Shown here: piece by piece, positions 16,556 to 24,580 of the stretch | Layout of the letters: the number at the start of each line of letters is the position of its first letter | Numbering within the stretch: position 1 is the first letter of the stretch | NCBI RefSeq assembly: GCF_000429665.1 | Contig: NZ_AUCH01000016.1 | Location: 1-64,000 of the forward strand | From: Azovibrio restrictus DSM 23866 | Lineage (GTDB): Bacteria > Pseudomonadota > Gammaproteobacteria > Burkholderiales > Rhodocyclaceae | Length of the DNA: 64,000 nt | Reading direction: 5' to 3' | Notes under the pieces: generated by a model | Databases searched by the model: none | The model's input: the letters and a program-made list of their open reading frames with translations, nothing else | What the model was told of the DNA's origin: nothing | Position numbers and translations under genes: made by a program

Positions 16556-16621
16556 CCTGGCTTTTAAGCTGCTGGGCGGCACTGCGAAGCAGGTCCGTCT
16601 GCTGAGAGCACCTTGTTATGC
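16556..16621 (-). other. attC-like imperfect hairpin in the immunity island
   Basis: On the minus strand a GCATAAC box is followed by AAGGTGCT, an apex CTGC-TTC-GCAG, and AGCAGCTT, giving the nested imperfect pairing of an integron attC site. The expected second box (GTTATGC/GTTAGGC) is replaced by AAAGCCAGG, so the site would be degenerate. No integrase gene is in the window. Confidence 0.3.
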
Positions 16622-16622
16622 A

Positions 16623-17048
16623 CTAACTTGCCGCATGCAAATAACTCGGTGTGCCAATACCTATTTGGCCCCATATCGGTCTTGATTCTTGTCCGGTTTT
16701 GTCGTATTGCTCGTCTGCCTCCCAGAGGGTCACTATTTGTTTTGGAAATATGTATCGATAAGGATTGTATTCATGCTTCTGGTCTTCGCTTGAGGAAATT
16801 GGTTCAAATAATTCTTCTGCCCTGGTGTTGAATACATTGATGCCTTTGTACTTGACAAAGTATGAAACGCCGATGAAGTCGGCCTTGTTGTCTGCGTACT
16901 CAATTTGGAATGAATTGTCGAAATAGTAATCAAGCTCTCTATGTGATCCGTTGTAATTTTCGGCGCCAAGAGCTTCTTTTACTTCCTCCCGGCTCATTCC
17001 AAGTTTTACGGTTCCGATGCCAACGTGTGGGGTTATTTCGTAGTCCAT
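16623..17048 (-). CDS. hypothetical protein with GMSREEV motif
   Basis: 141 residues, soluble, acidic. The N-terminal segment ITPHVGIGTVKLGMSREEV and LG suggests the small domain that opens many immunity-type or SMI1-neighbourhood proteins (a start of the form G-G-x-x-LGM-S-x-E-E-V). The remainder is a beta-rich domain with no named match. It is in the same orientation and composition as the rest of the island. Confidence 0.55.
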   Translation of the reverse strand: MDYEITPHVGIGTVKLGMSREEVKEALGAENYNGSHRELDYYFDNSFQIEYADNKADFIGVSYFVKYKGINVFNTRAEELFEPISSSEDQKHEYNPYRYIFPKQIVTLWEADEQYDKTGQESRPIWGQIGIGTPSYLHAAS

Positions 17049-17135
17049 GATTTAATTTTCCCGTAATCTAGAGGCGCCGCCGGCGCGGCGCTGGCTTTTG
17101 AGTTGGCCCGGTGGAATTGAATGTTGGAGGTGGGA

Positions 17136-17669
17136 TTAGTTTGCGATCTTTCTAAATTGAGGGTTGCGGACAATGTCTTGAACCAGCTTTTGAACGGCCG
17201 GGGCAAAAGCTTGAGCGGTCTCCTGGCATGCTTTGTCAGCAACGAAGCTCCCTGAAAACTCGAATATGGATTTTGTTGTGAAACTCTGGTTGCGAGCATT
17301 CGAAACGGTAAGGGTAAAGAGCCACTTTCCATCTGTAATGCCGGAGCTAAAGTCTATTTCTTCTAGCTTTCCATTCAGAATAAATGTGGAGCTTGCATCG
17401 TAGGCTCCTGCCAACTTCAGCTCGTCAATTAGTGCCTTTTCTATGTAAGTCTCGAAGCTAGGTGATACAGATACCGGTCCGGCAGCGCGGCAAGTAATAG
17501 ATGATTGCCCCGGCTGCGAGGAGGAAAATTTTGCAACCGAAACTGGCTTAATTCCTAGAGTCTTGATCGACTCCACATTTGCAACTGAAGCACCATAAGG
17601 CGCTGCGTTGTAAGCACAACCGGACAGGATTGAAACAGAGGCAACGAAAATGAACGAGACTGCCTTCAT
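17136..17669 (-). CDS. hypothetical lipoprotein
   Basis: 177 residues beginning with a lipoprotein signal (KAVSFIFVASVSILSGC, cysteine at about residue 18). The mature domain has alternating beta strands with a conserved-looking FILNGKLEEIDFSSGITDGKW block. The ATG at 17669 was chosen over an upstream frame because it sits at the signal peptide with an AAGGA ribosome site. It may be an envelope lipoprotein carried with the island; the function is unknown. AT-rich like its neighbours. Confidence 0.7.
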   Translation of the reverse strand: MKAVSFIFVASVSILSGCAYNAAPYGASVANVESIKTLGIKPVSVAKFSSSQPGQSSITCRAAGPVSVSPSFETYIEKALIDELKLAGAYDASSTFILNGKLEEIDFSSGITDGKWLFTLTVSNARNQSFTTKSIFEFSGSFVADKACQETAQAFAPAVQKLVQDIVRNPQFRKIAN

Positions 17670-18011
17670 TGGTAATGATCCTTTCTGATCGATGGTCATA
17701 AATGATTGATAAGCGCCTAGCGTAAAACAGATAGAAAATGCGCCGTGCAAGAAGGGGCGCTGCCGTCTTTCCTCGACAACGGAACAACCCGAATGCCCGA
17801 TCAGAAATAGCGTCTGGCTGGGCGTGGAAGACATTTTCGAGATGGTTGGCAATCCTGCGCGGCATGGCTGTAATGCCATGCAATTGTGCCAGCGGCGCTC
17901 GCCATTGTCATTTTCTGGTCGCATTGTCCTGGCCCGCTGCCAGCCCCTCGCGCTTCTCCCTCCCCCCTCCCGCATCCCCGCCAGCCGGCCGTTTCCGCCG
18001 GATTTTCGTTC
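17670..18011. other. gene-free spacer between the immunity island and norC
   Basis: About 340 bases with no supported gene. Base composition rises from AT-rich at the left to strongly GC/C-rich near 17930-18000, so the island boundary lies within it. Short overlapping frames here have no family resemblance. The FNR/DNR box follows at its right end. Confidence 0.6.
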
Positions 18012-18025
18012 TTGATGTACATCAT
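18012..18025. promoter_or_regulatory. FNR/DNR-type box upstream of norC
   Basis: TTGAT-GTAC-ATCAT matches the TTGAT-N4-ATCAA consensus at all but the last base. Its centre (18018.5) lies 65 bases before the norC start, so an activator site at about -41 would place transcription start near 18060. Confidence 0.8.
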
Positions 18026-18083
18026 GGATGGTCCGCCGGGCTGACGCGGACAATGCGCTCCACACCATGCACAGGAGCGCACG

Positions 18084-18509
18084 ATGAGCGGAACTTTCAC
18101 GAAATCGATGGCCCGGAATATCTTTTACGGGGGAACGGTCTTCTTCTTCCTCCTATTCCTGGCTCTCACCTATGACACCAACCAGGCGCTGCCGAAGCGG
18201 GACAACAGCCAGAATCTGACGCCGGAGGTGATCGCCGGCAAGAAGATCTGGGAGACGCGCAACTGCATCGGTTGCCACACCCTGCTCGGCGAGGGCGCCT
18301 ATTTCGCGCCGGAGCTCGGCAACGTCTATGTCCGGCGCGGTCCGGACTTCATCAAGGCGTGGATCCAGGCGCAGCCGACCGGCGCGCCGGGACGGCGGCA
18401 GATGCCGCAGTTTCATCTGAGCGACAAGGAACTCGACGATCTGGTGGCCTTCCTGAAGTACGCCTCCGAAATCAACACCGCCAACTGGCCGCCCAACATC
18501 GAAGGCTGA
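18084..18509 (+). CDS. norC: nitric oxide reductase subunit C (NorC)
   Basis: Membrane-anchored monoheme cytochrome that passes electrons to NorB. The 141-residue protein has one N-terminal helix (about 13-30), periplasmic heme motif CIGCH at 61-65 and a QMPQF segment with the likely methionine ligand. A good AGGAG ribosome site lies upstream. norB follows after 34 bases. Proline codons here are mostly CCG, unlike the CCC preference of the nir genes. Confidence 0.96.
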   Translation: MSGTFTKSMARNIFYGGTVFFFLLFLALTYDTNQALPKRDNSQNLTPEVIAGKKIWETRNCIGCHTLLGEGAYFAPELGNVYVRRGPDFIKAWIQAQPTGAPGRRQMPQFHLSDKELDDLVAFLKYASEINTANWPPNIEG

Positions 18510-18543
18510 GCCCGCCGAGTTTCGACATTCAAGGAGTATCGCG

Positions 18544-19923
18544 ATGCAATACAAGAGCCAAGCGGTTGCCAAGCCCTATTTCGTGGCGGCAATCGGCCTG
18601 TTCGTGGGGCAGATCGTCTTCGGACTGATCATGGGCCTCCAGTACGTGGTCGGGGATTTCCTCTTTCCCGCCCTGCCTTTCAACGTTGCCCGGATGGTTC
18701 ATACCAACCTGCTGATCGTCTGGCTGCTGTTCGGTTTCATGGGGGCGGCCTACTACATGGTGCCGGAGGAGTCGGAAACCGAGTTGTATAGTCCCAAGCT
18801 GGCGATCGGGCTGTTCTGGATCTTCCTCGTCGCCGGGGCGCTGACCATCCTCGGTTACCTGTTCGTGCCTTACGCCACGCTGGCCGAGATGACCGGCAAC
18901 GACATCCTGGCGACGATGGGACGCGAGTTCCTCGAACAGCCCCTGCTGACCAAGATCGGCATCGTCATCGTCGCCCTCGGTTTCCTCTTCAACATCAGCA
19001 TGACCATGCTGAAGGGGCGCAAGACGGCGATTTCGATGGTGCTGCTGCTCGGCCTGTGGGGGCTGGCGATCTTCTTCCTGTTCTCGTTCTACAACCCGCA
19101 TAACCTGGTCAAGGACAAGTATTACTGGTGGTGGGTCGTCCATCTCTGGGTGGAAGGCGTCTGGGAACTGATCCTCGGTGCGCTGCTCGCCTTCGTCCTG
19201 ATCAAGGTCACCGGCGTGGACCGCGAAGTGATCGAGAAGTGGCTGTACGTGATCATCACCCTGACGCTGGTCACCGGCATCATCGGTACCGGTCACCATT
19301 ACTACTGGATCGGCGCGCCGGAATACTGGCAGTGGTGGGGTTCGGTGTTCTCGGCCCTGGAACCGATCCCGTTCTTCGCGATGACCGTCTTCGCCTTCAA
19401 CATGGTCAACCGTCGCCGCCGCGAGCATCCGAACAAGGCTGCCGTGCTGTGGGCGCTCGGCACCGGCGTCATGGCCTTCCTCGGCGCCGGCGTCTGGGGC
19501 TTCCTGCACACCCTGGCCCCGGTCAACTACTACACCCATGGTTCGCAGATCACCGCCGCCCACGGTCACATGGCTTTCTACGGCGCCTACGTGATGGTCG
19601 TCCTGACGCTGATCAGCTACGCCATGCCGATCCTGCGCGGTCGGGCCGCCAATTCGCCGCGGGCCCAGGTGCTGGAGATGTGGAGCTTCTGGCTGATGAC
19701 CATCGCCATGGTCTTCATCACGCTGTTCCTGACCGCCGCCGGCATCCTGCAGGTCTGGCTGCAGCGCATCTCGACCGCGCCGCTGTCCTTCATGGCGACG
19801 CAGGACCAGATTTCGCTGTTCTACTGGCTGCGCGAGATCAGCGGCGTGATCTTCCTGATCGGCCTGGTGATCTACCTGATCAGCTTCTTCGTCAAGGGCG
19901 AAAGCCGGGTCGGCGCCCAATAA
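18544..19923 (+). CDS. norB: nitric oxide reductase subunit B (NorB)
   Basis: Twelve-helix catalytic subunit reducing 2 NO to N2O in the cytoplasmic membrane; a cNor type, 459 residues, the normal length. Conserved features are WWVVHLWVEGVWEL (histidine and glutamate near the FeB site), GTGHHYYWIG (FeB histidines) and HGHMAFYGAY (heme ligands). It forms the complex with NorC encoded just upstream and is followed by a strong terminator. Confidence 0.97.
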   Translation: MQYKSQAVAKPYFVAAIGLFVGQIVFGLIMGLQYVVGDFLFPALPFNVARMVHTNLLIVWLLFGFMGAAYYMVPEESETELYSPKLAIGLFWIFLVAGALTILGYLFVPYATLAEMTGNDILATMGREFLEQPLLTKIGIVIVALGFLFNISMTMLKGRKTAISMVLLLGLWGLAIFFLFSFYNPHNLVKDKYYWWWVVHLWVEGVWELILGALLAFVLIKVTGVDREVIEKWLYVIITLTLVTGIIGTGHHYYWIGAPEYWQWWGSVFSALEPIPFFAMTVFAFNMVNRRRREHPNKAAVLWALGTGVMAFLGAGVWGFLHTLAPVNYYTHGSQITAAHGHMAFYGAYVMVVLTLISYAMPILRGRAANSPRAQVLEMWSFWLMTIAMVFITLFLTAAGILQVWLQRISTAPLSFMATQDQISLFYWLREISGVIFLIGLVIYLISFFVKGESRVGAQ

Positions 19924-19948
19924 CAAGCGAGTAGATAGTGGTGTTTTC

Positions 19949-19975
19949 GGGGCGGCGCGAGCCGCCCCTTTTTTG
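19949..19975 (+). terminator. rho-independent terminator after norB
   Basis: GGGGCGGC-GCGA-GCCGCCCC hairpin (19949-19968) followed by TTTTTT. It separates norCB from the accessory nor genes. Confidence 0.92.
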
Positions 19976-20050
19976 TGCACGTTGGCCCCGGCTGGACGAA
20001 TTTAGCACGCATCAAAGCCCCGCCCGGAGGCGGCGCCTAGACTGCGCGGC

Positions 20051-20632
20051 ATGCAAGTCGATCTTTCCCTGCCGCCGCCGCGTTACCTGGCCGGCGACCT
20101 CGCCATCTGGATCTTCATCCTCGCCGAGCTGCTCGCCTTCGGCGTCTTCTTCGCCGCCTACGCCTTCACCCGGGCCCGCCATCCGGCGCTGTTCGAAGCC
20201 GGCCAGCAATTGCTCGACCGCAACGCCGGCGCCATCAACACCCTGTTGCTGCTGAGCGCCAGCGCCCTGGTCGTCCGCGCCGTGCAGGGTGCAGCGCGCG
20301 GCGACGGCGCCCGGGCGGCGCCCTGGCTGCTCGGCGCCATCGTCTGCGGCCTTGCCTTCCTCGGCGTCAAGGGCCACGAATACGCGCTCGCCTTCGCCGC
20401 CGGCGTCAATCTGTCGGGCGGGCCGTTCCAGATGTTCTACCTGTCGCTGACCTTCTTCCATTTCATGCACGTGATCCTCGGCCTGGTCATCCTCGCCGTG
20501 CTCTGGCACGGCCTGCGCCGCGGCCACTACGGCCCGGGTGCGATGAACGGCCTGGAAAGCGGCGCCGCCTACTGGCACATGGTCGACCTGGTCTGGCTGA
20601 TCCTCTTCCCGCTCGTCTATGTCATCCATTGA
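20051..20632 (+). CDS. norE: NorE, cytochrome c oxidase subunit III-like protein
   Basis: 193 residues, five or six predicted membrane helices, with the subunit-III family pattern ending in HMVDLVWLILFPLVYVIH and containing FLGVKGHEY and FFHFMHVILG. NorE is needed for full NO reductase activity in Paracoccus; its exact role is unknown. A weak DNR-like half-palindrome (TTAGC-ACGC-ATCAA) lies at 20002-20015. It overlaps norF. Confidence 0.9.
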   Translation: MQVDLSLPPPRYLAGDLAIWIFILAELLAFGVFFAAYAFTRARHPALFEAGQQLLDRNAGAINTLLLLSASALVVRAVQGAARGDGARAAPWLLGAIVCGLAFLGVKGHEYALAFAAGVNLSGGPFQMFYLSLTFFHFMHVILGLVILAVLWHGLRRGHYGPGAMNGLESGAAYWHMVDLVWLILFPLVYVIH

Positions 20633-20898
20633 TCCGTCTTCCGCCGGCACGCACCGCGCTGCTCTGGCTGGTGCTGGTCCTCGCCACGCTGCTTACCTGG
20701 GCGCTCGGCGAAGGGCAGGGCGGCCCGGCGCTGACCGCCGTCCTGCTGCTGCTCGCCATCGCCAAGGGCAGCGTCGTCGCCCTCGAATTCATGGCGCTGC
20801 GCCGCGCGCCGCTGCTCTGGCCGGCGCTGATCGTCGGCTGGCTGCTGCTGGTCGGCGTCGTCATCGCCCTCGCTTACTGGAAAGGAATGTCCGCATGA
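20629..20898 (+). CDS. norF: NorF-like small membrane protein
   Basis: 89 residues, three predicted helices, resembling the subunit-IV-like NorF/cytochrome c oxidase small-subunit group: TLLTWALGEG and AIAKGSVVALEFMALRRAP. It starts with TTG overlapping the norE stop (TTGA) and its stop overlaps the norQ ATG, so all three are translationally coupled. Assigned to norF by position and topology. Confidence 0.8.
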   Translation: MIRLPPARTALLWLVLVLATLLTWALGEGQGGPALTAVLLLLAIAKGSVVALEFMALRRAPLLWPALIVGWLLLVGVVIALAYWKGMSA

Positions 20899-21695
20899 AC
20901 GCCGCCGCCCCCGCCGACCTCACGCCCTTCTACGAACCCTGCGCCGACGAGGCGACGGTCTTCGAATCGGCCTGGAAGAACCGCCTGCCGCTCTTGATCA
21001 AGGGGCCGACCGGCTGCGGCAAGACGCGCTTCGTCGCCCACATGGCGGCGAAGCTGGGGCTGCCGCTGTTCACCGTCGCCTGCCACGACGACCTCACCGC
21101 CGCCGACCTGGTCGGCCGCCACCTGATCGGCGACGGCCAGACCGTCTGGTGCGACGGCCCGCTGACCCGGGCGGTGCGCGCCGGCGGCATCTGTTACCTG
21201 GACGAGGTGGTCGAGGCGCGCAAGGACACCACGGTGGTCCTCCACCCGCTGGCCGACGACCGCCGCCTGCTGCCCATCGACCGCACCGGCGAACTGCTGG
21301 CGGCGCCGCCGTCGTTCATGCTGGTGGTGTCGTACAACCCCGGCTACCAGAACCTGCTCAAGGGGATGAAGCCATCGACCCGGCAGCGCTTCGTCAGCCT
21401 GCGCTTCGACTTCCCGACGGCGGAGCGCGAGGCCGCCATCCTGCGCCGCGAAACCGGCTGCGACGCCGACCTCGCCCGTCGCCTCGCCGGCATCGCCGCC
21501 GCCCTGCGCCAGTTGCGCGACCACGACCTGGAGGAAGTGGCGAGCACCCGCCTGCTGGTGTATGCGGCGCTGCTCGTCGGCGACGGCATGGACCCGGTGC
21601 TGGCCTGCCGCAGCGCCATCGTCGAAAGCCTGACCGACGATCCGGAAGTCGCCGAAGCGCTGATGGAGGTGGTATCCGCCACCTTCGGCCGCTGA
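20895..21695 (+). CDS. norQ: NorQ, MoxR-type AAA ATPase
   Basis: Cytoplasmic AAA+ chaperone that, with NorD, inserts the non-heme iron into NorB. The 266-residue protein has Walker A GPTGCGKT near residue 38, a Walker B-like CYLDEVVEARKD region and an arginine finger region near TRQRFVSLRFDFP. The ATG overlaps the norF stop. Length and motifs are typical of NorQ/CbbQ. Confidence 0.94.
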   Translation: MNAAAPADLTPFYEPCADEATVFESAWKNRLPLLIKGPTGCGKTRFVAHMAAKLGLPLFTVACHDDLTAADLVGRHLIGDGQTVWCDGPLTRAVRAGGICYLDEVVEARKDTTVVLHPLADDRRLLPIDRTGELLAAPPSFMLVVSYNPGYQNLLKGMKPSTRQRFVSLRFDFPTAEREAAILRRETGCDADLARRLAGIAAALRQLRDHDLEEVASTRLLVYAALLVGDGMDPVLACRSAIVESLTDDPEVAEALMEVVSATFGR

Positions 21696-21708
21696 CCGGG
21701 GCAGGACG

Positions 21709-22725
21709 ATGAACGGGGCAGGGGGCGCCGCCCGCCGGGTGATTCCGATCCGCAACGCCGGTGCGCCGGCGGGACTGCAGCGGCGGCGCCTGGCCTGGCA
21801 GGCGGGCTTCTTCGTCCTCTTCGTGCTGGCGCCGATGTTCGACCTCTTCCGCTACGACCTCAACGCCGGCCACGCCTGGCTGCTCGGCATGGAATGGCGG
21901 CTCGGCCTCGACGACTTCATCGCCGGCCGCATTGGCGCCGGCGAGGCCGCCGGCAACGTGCTGTTGCGCCTGTTCCTGCCGCTCCTGGCCGGCGCCGCGC
22001 TGTTCCTCGGCGTTGCCCGGCGCTGGGGGCGGCTCTACTGCGGCTGGCTGTGCCCGCATTTTTCCGTGGTCGAAACCATCAACACGCTGATGCTGCGCGC
22101 CTCCGGCAAGCCCAGCCTGTGGGAAAGGGAAACCCTGCCGCCGTGGCAGCCGGACGGCCGGCCGCGCCGCACCGACCGCCGCTGGTGGCTGCTGGTGGTG
22201 CCGGCGGCGGTGGCCTTCGCGCTGTGCTGGGCGGTGGTGCTGCTGACCTACCTGCTGCCGCCGTCCGAGGTCTACGGCAACCTGTGGCGTGGCGCGCCGA
22301 CGCGCAACCAGGCGCTGTTCATCGGCGCCGCCACCGTCGTCCTCAGCCTGGAATTCCTCTTCGCCCGCCACCTGTTCTGCCGCTACGCCTGCGCGGTCGG
22401 CCTCTTTCAGTCGCTGATCTGGATCGGCAACCGCGACGCCATGGTGGTCGGCTTCCAGCGCGCCCGTGGCGCCGCCTGCAACGACTGCCTGCCGGACCGC
22501 CAGGCCGCCTGCGACATGGTCTGCCCGATGCGCCTCAACCCGCGCAACATCAAGCGCCACATGTTCACCTGCACCCAGTGCGGCCAATGCCTGAGCGCCT
22601 GCGCCGAGAGCCAGGCGGCCAACCCGGACGGCCCGCTGCTGCACTGGGTGGCGGCGGCCGCGGCGCGCCGCAACGAGGCCGGCTTCCGCCCCGGCAACCG
22701 CCTCGCCGACGAGAGAGATGATTAA
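21709..22725 (+). CDS. NapH/NosR/CcoG-like membrane polyferredoxin of the nor cluster
   Basis: 338 residues: four or five membrane helices interrupted by paired cysteine turns (YCGWLCPHF and FCRYACAVG, as in NapH, NosR and CcoG), then a cytoplasmic region with CNDCLPDRQAACDMVCP and CTQCGQCLSAC, enough cysteines for two [4Fe-4S] clusters. It lies between norQ and norD, in the same orientation with short gaps. The likely task is electron supply, perhaps for NorB assembly or copper/iron reduction, which is inference. Confidence 0.8.
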   Translation: MNGAGGAARRVIPIRNAGAPAGLQRRRLAWQAGFFVLFVLAPMFDLFRYDLNAGHAWLLGMEWRLGLDDFIAGRIGAGEAAGNVLLRLFLPLLAGAALFLGVARRWGRLYCGWLCPHFSVVETINTLMLRASGKPSLWERETLPPWQPDGRPRRTDRRWWLLVVPAAVAFALCWAVVLLTYLLPPSEVYGNLWRGAPTRNQALFIGAATVVLSLEFLFARHLFCRYACAVGLFQSLIWIGNRDAMVVGFQRARGAACNDCLPDRQAACDMVCPMRLNPRNIKRHMFTCTQCGQCLSACAESQAANPDGPLLHWVAAAAARRNEAGFRPGNRLADERDD

Positions 22726-24576
22726 ATGGAAGAATGGGTCGGCAAGCTCTGGCATCGCTGGGTGACGCGCGCCGCCGGCGCCGAGTATCCGGCGGCGGCC
22801 GTCGAGCTGAAGGCGATGCAGCGCCCGCTCGGCATCTATTTCCGCGCCCTCGGCGGTGACCCCGGCCTGCGTCTGGCCGCCGCCACCAATGACGCCCACG
22901 GCGCCCGCCGTTCCTGGCTGGCGCGCGTCGCCGGCAGCGGCGAGCGGCAGGCGCAGGCCCGCATCGACCTCGCCAGCCTGCGCCTGCCGGCGCGCCTGGC
23001 GGTGTTTCCGGAGCGTGCGCTGAACCGCGACCTCTACTACTGGCTGGCGGCGCAGGCGGCCTGCCTGCATCGGCTGCCGGCGGCGCTCGCCGGGGCCGAC
23101 CCGGCGACCCGCAACCAGGCGGCGACGGTTGCCGCGCTCGCCGACTTCCCCGGCCTGGCGACGCGTTACCGGCGACTGGTCGCCGCCTACCTGCCGCTGC
23201 GCCTGGCGCCGGCACAACTGCCGCCGGCCGAGGCGGCGCTGGAAAGCGCGCTGCGCCAGGCGCTACTGGAACCGGGCAGCGTCAGCGCATGGCCGCAACT
23301 GCCGGCCGATGCCGCACCGGCCGCGCCGGTGTTGCTCTGGTGCGAGGCCGGTGCCGTTGCCGCCGGCGCGCCGAACAAGACCGGCGACGGCGGCGCCGCG
23401 GCCGCCGGTGCAGTGCAGGACGGCGGCGCCCAGGCGCACCGCGCCGAGCGCGTGGATGCCGGGCCGCAGCGCGACGGCATCATGATGTACTTTCGCGCCG
23501 AAAGCCTGCTCTCGGTGGCCGAGTTCATCCGCGTCAATCGCGGCGTCGACGACGATCCCGATGCCAATGCCGCCGACGTCGCCGCCGACCTCGACCGCCT
23601 GTCGCTGACCGAGGCGGCGCCCGGCGAGCGGGTCGCCTCGCGGGTGCGCTTCGACCTCGACCTGCCGTCGGCGGCCGAGGACGACATCGTGCTCGGCCCC
23701 GGCCTGCGCCTGCCGGAATGGGATTACCGAAAGGGCCGCCTGCTCGACGACCACGTCTGCCTGCAGGAGCTGGCCTCCCGCCATGCCGTGCCGACGCCGC
23801 TGCCGCCGCGCCTGCGCCGCACCGCGCGCCGTCTGCACCAGCAGTTCGCCGCCCTGCAGCCCGGCCGGCGCTGGCTCAAGGGGCAGCCCGACGGCAGCGA
23901 GGCCGACCTCGACGCCGTCGTCCGCGCCTGCACCGACCGCGCCTGCGGCCGCCATCCCGGCGAGCAGCTCTACCTGTCGCTGGAACGGCGCGAACGCGAC
24001 CTCGCCTGCCTGGTGCTCGCCGACCTCTCGTTGTCCACCGACGCCTGGGTGTCGAGCGAGGCGCGCGTCATCGACGTCATCCGCGACGCCCTGCTGCTGT
24101 TCGGCGAGGCGCTCGCCGCCACCGGCGACGCCTTCGCACTGTGCGGCTTTTCCTCGGTGCGCCGGCAGCAGGTCCGCTTCCATCGCCTGAAGGATTTCGG
24201 CGATCCCTTCGACGACCGCATCCGCGGCCGCGTCCAGGCCATCCGCCCCGGCTACTACACCCGGCTCGGCGCCGCCATCCGCCGCGCCAGCCAGTTGCTC
24301 GACGCGCAGGCGGCGAGCCGGCGCATCCTGCTCATTCTGTCCGACGGCAAGCCCAACGACCTCGACCTCTACGACAGCCGCTACGGCATCGAGGACACCC
24401 GGGCGGCGGTGCTCGAAGCGCGTCGCCTCGGCCTGCTGCCCTTCTGCCTGACGATCGACCGCGAAGGCGCCGGCTACCTGCCCCACCTGTTCGGGCCGCA
24501 GGGCTACGCCGTGCTGCGCAAGCCGGAGGAGCTGCCACTCCATCTTCCCCTGTTCTACGCCCAACTGACGAGGTGA
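22726..24576 (+). CDS. norD: NorD, von Willebrand factor A-domain protein
   Basis: 616 residues. The C-terminal 220 residues are a VWA domain with the metal-ion site LADLSLSTDAW (DxSxS) and a later LILSDGKPNDLDLYD segment. The N-terminal part is alanine/arginine-rich and helical. NorD partners with NorQ to activate NO reductase. The ATG at 22726 comes right after the TAA of the ferredoxin gene. Arginine is almost always CGC and proline CCG, the extreme of the cluster's distinct codon style. Confidence 0.93.
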   Translation: MEEWVGKLWHRWVTRAAGAEYPAAAVELKAMQRPLGIYFRALGGDPGLRLAAATNDAHGARRSWLARVAGSGERQAQARIDLASLRLPARLAVFPERALNRDLYYWLAAQAACLHRLPAALAGADPATRNQAATVAALADFPGLATRYRRLVAAYLPLRLAPAQLPPAEAALESALRQALLEPGSVSAWPQLPADAAPAAPVLLWCEAGAVAAGAPNKTGDGGAAAAGAVQDGGAQAHRAERVDAGPQRDGIMMYFRAESLLSVAEFIRVNRGVDDDPDANAADVAADLDRLSLTEAAPGERVASRVRFDLDLPSAAEDDIVLGPGLRLPEWDYRKGRLLDDHVCLQELASRHAVPTPLPPRLRRTARRLHQQFAALQPGRRWLKGQPDGSEADLDAVVRACTDRACGRHPGEQLYLSLERRERDLACLVLADLSLSTDAWVSSEARVIDVIRDALLLFGEALAATGDAFALCGFSSVRRQQVRFHRLKDFGDPFDDRIRGRVQAIRPGYYTRLGAAIRRASQLLDAQAASRRILLILSDGKPNDLDLYDSRYGIEDTRAAVLEARRLGLLPFCLTIDREGAGYLPHLFGPQGYAVLRKPEELPLHLPLFYAQLTR

Positions 24577-24580
24577 TGTC

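Noticed and set aside
20002..20015. TTAGC-ACGC-ATCAA as a third DNR box before norE
   Set aside because: Only the right half-site fits; with the left half mismatched at several positions it is not distinguishable from chance.
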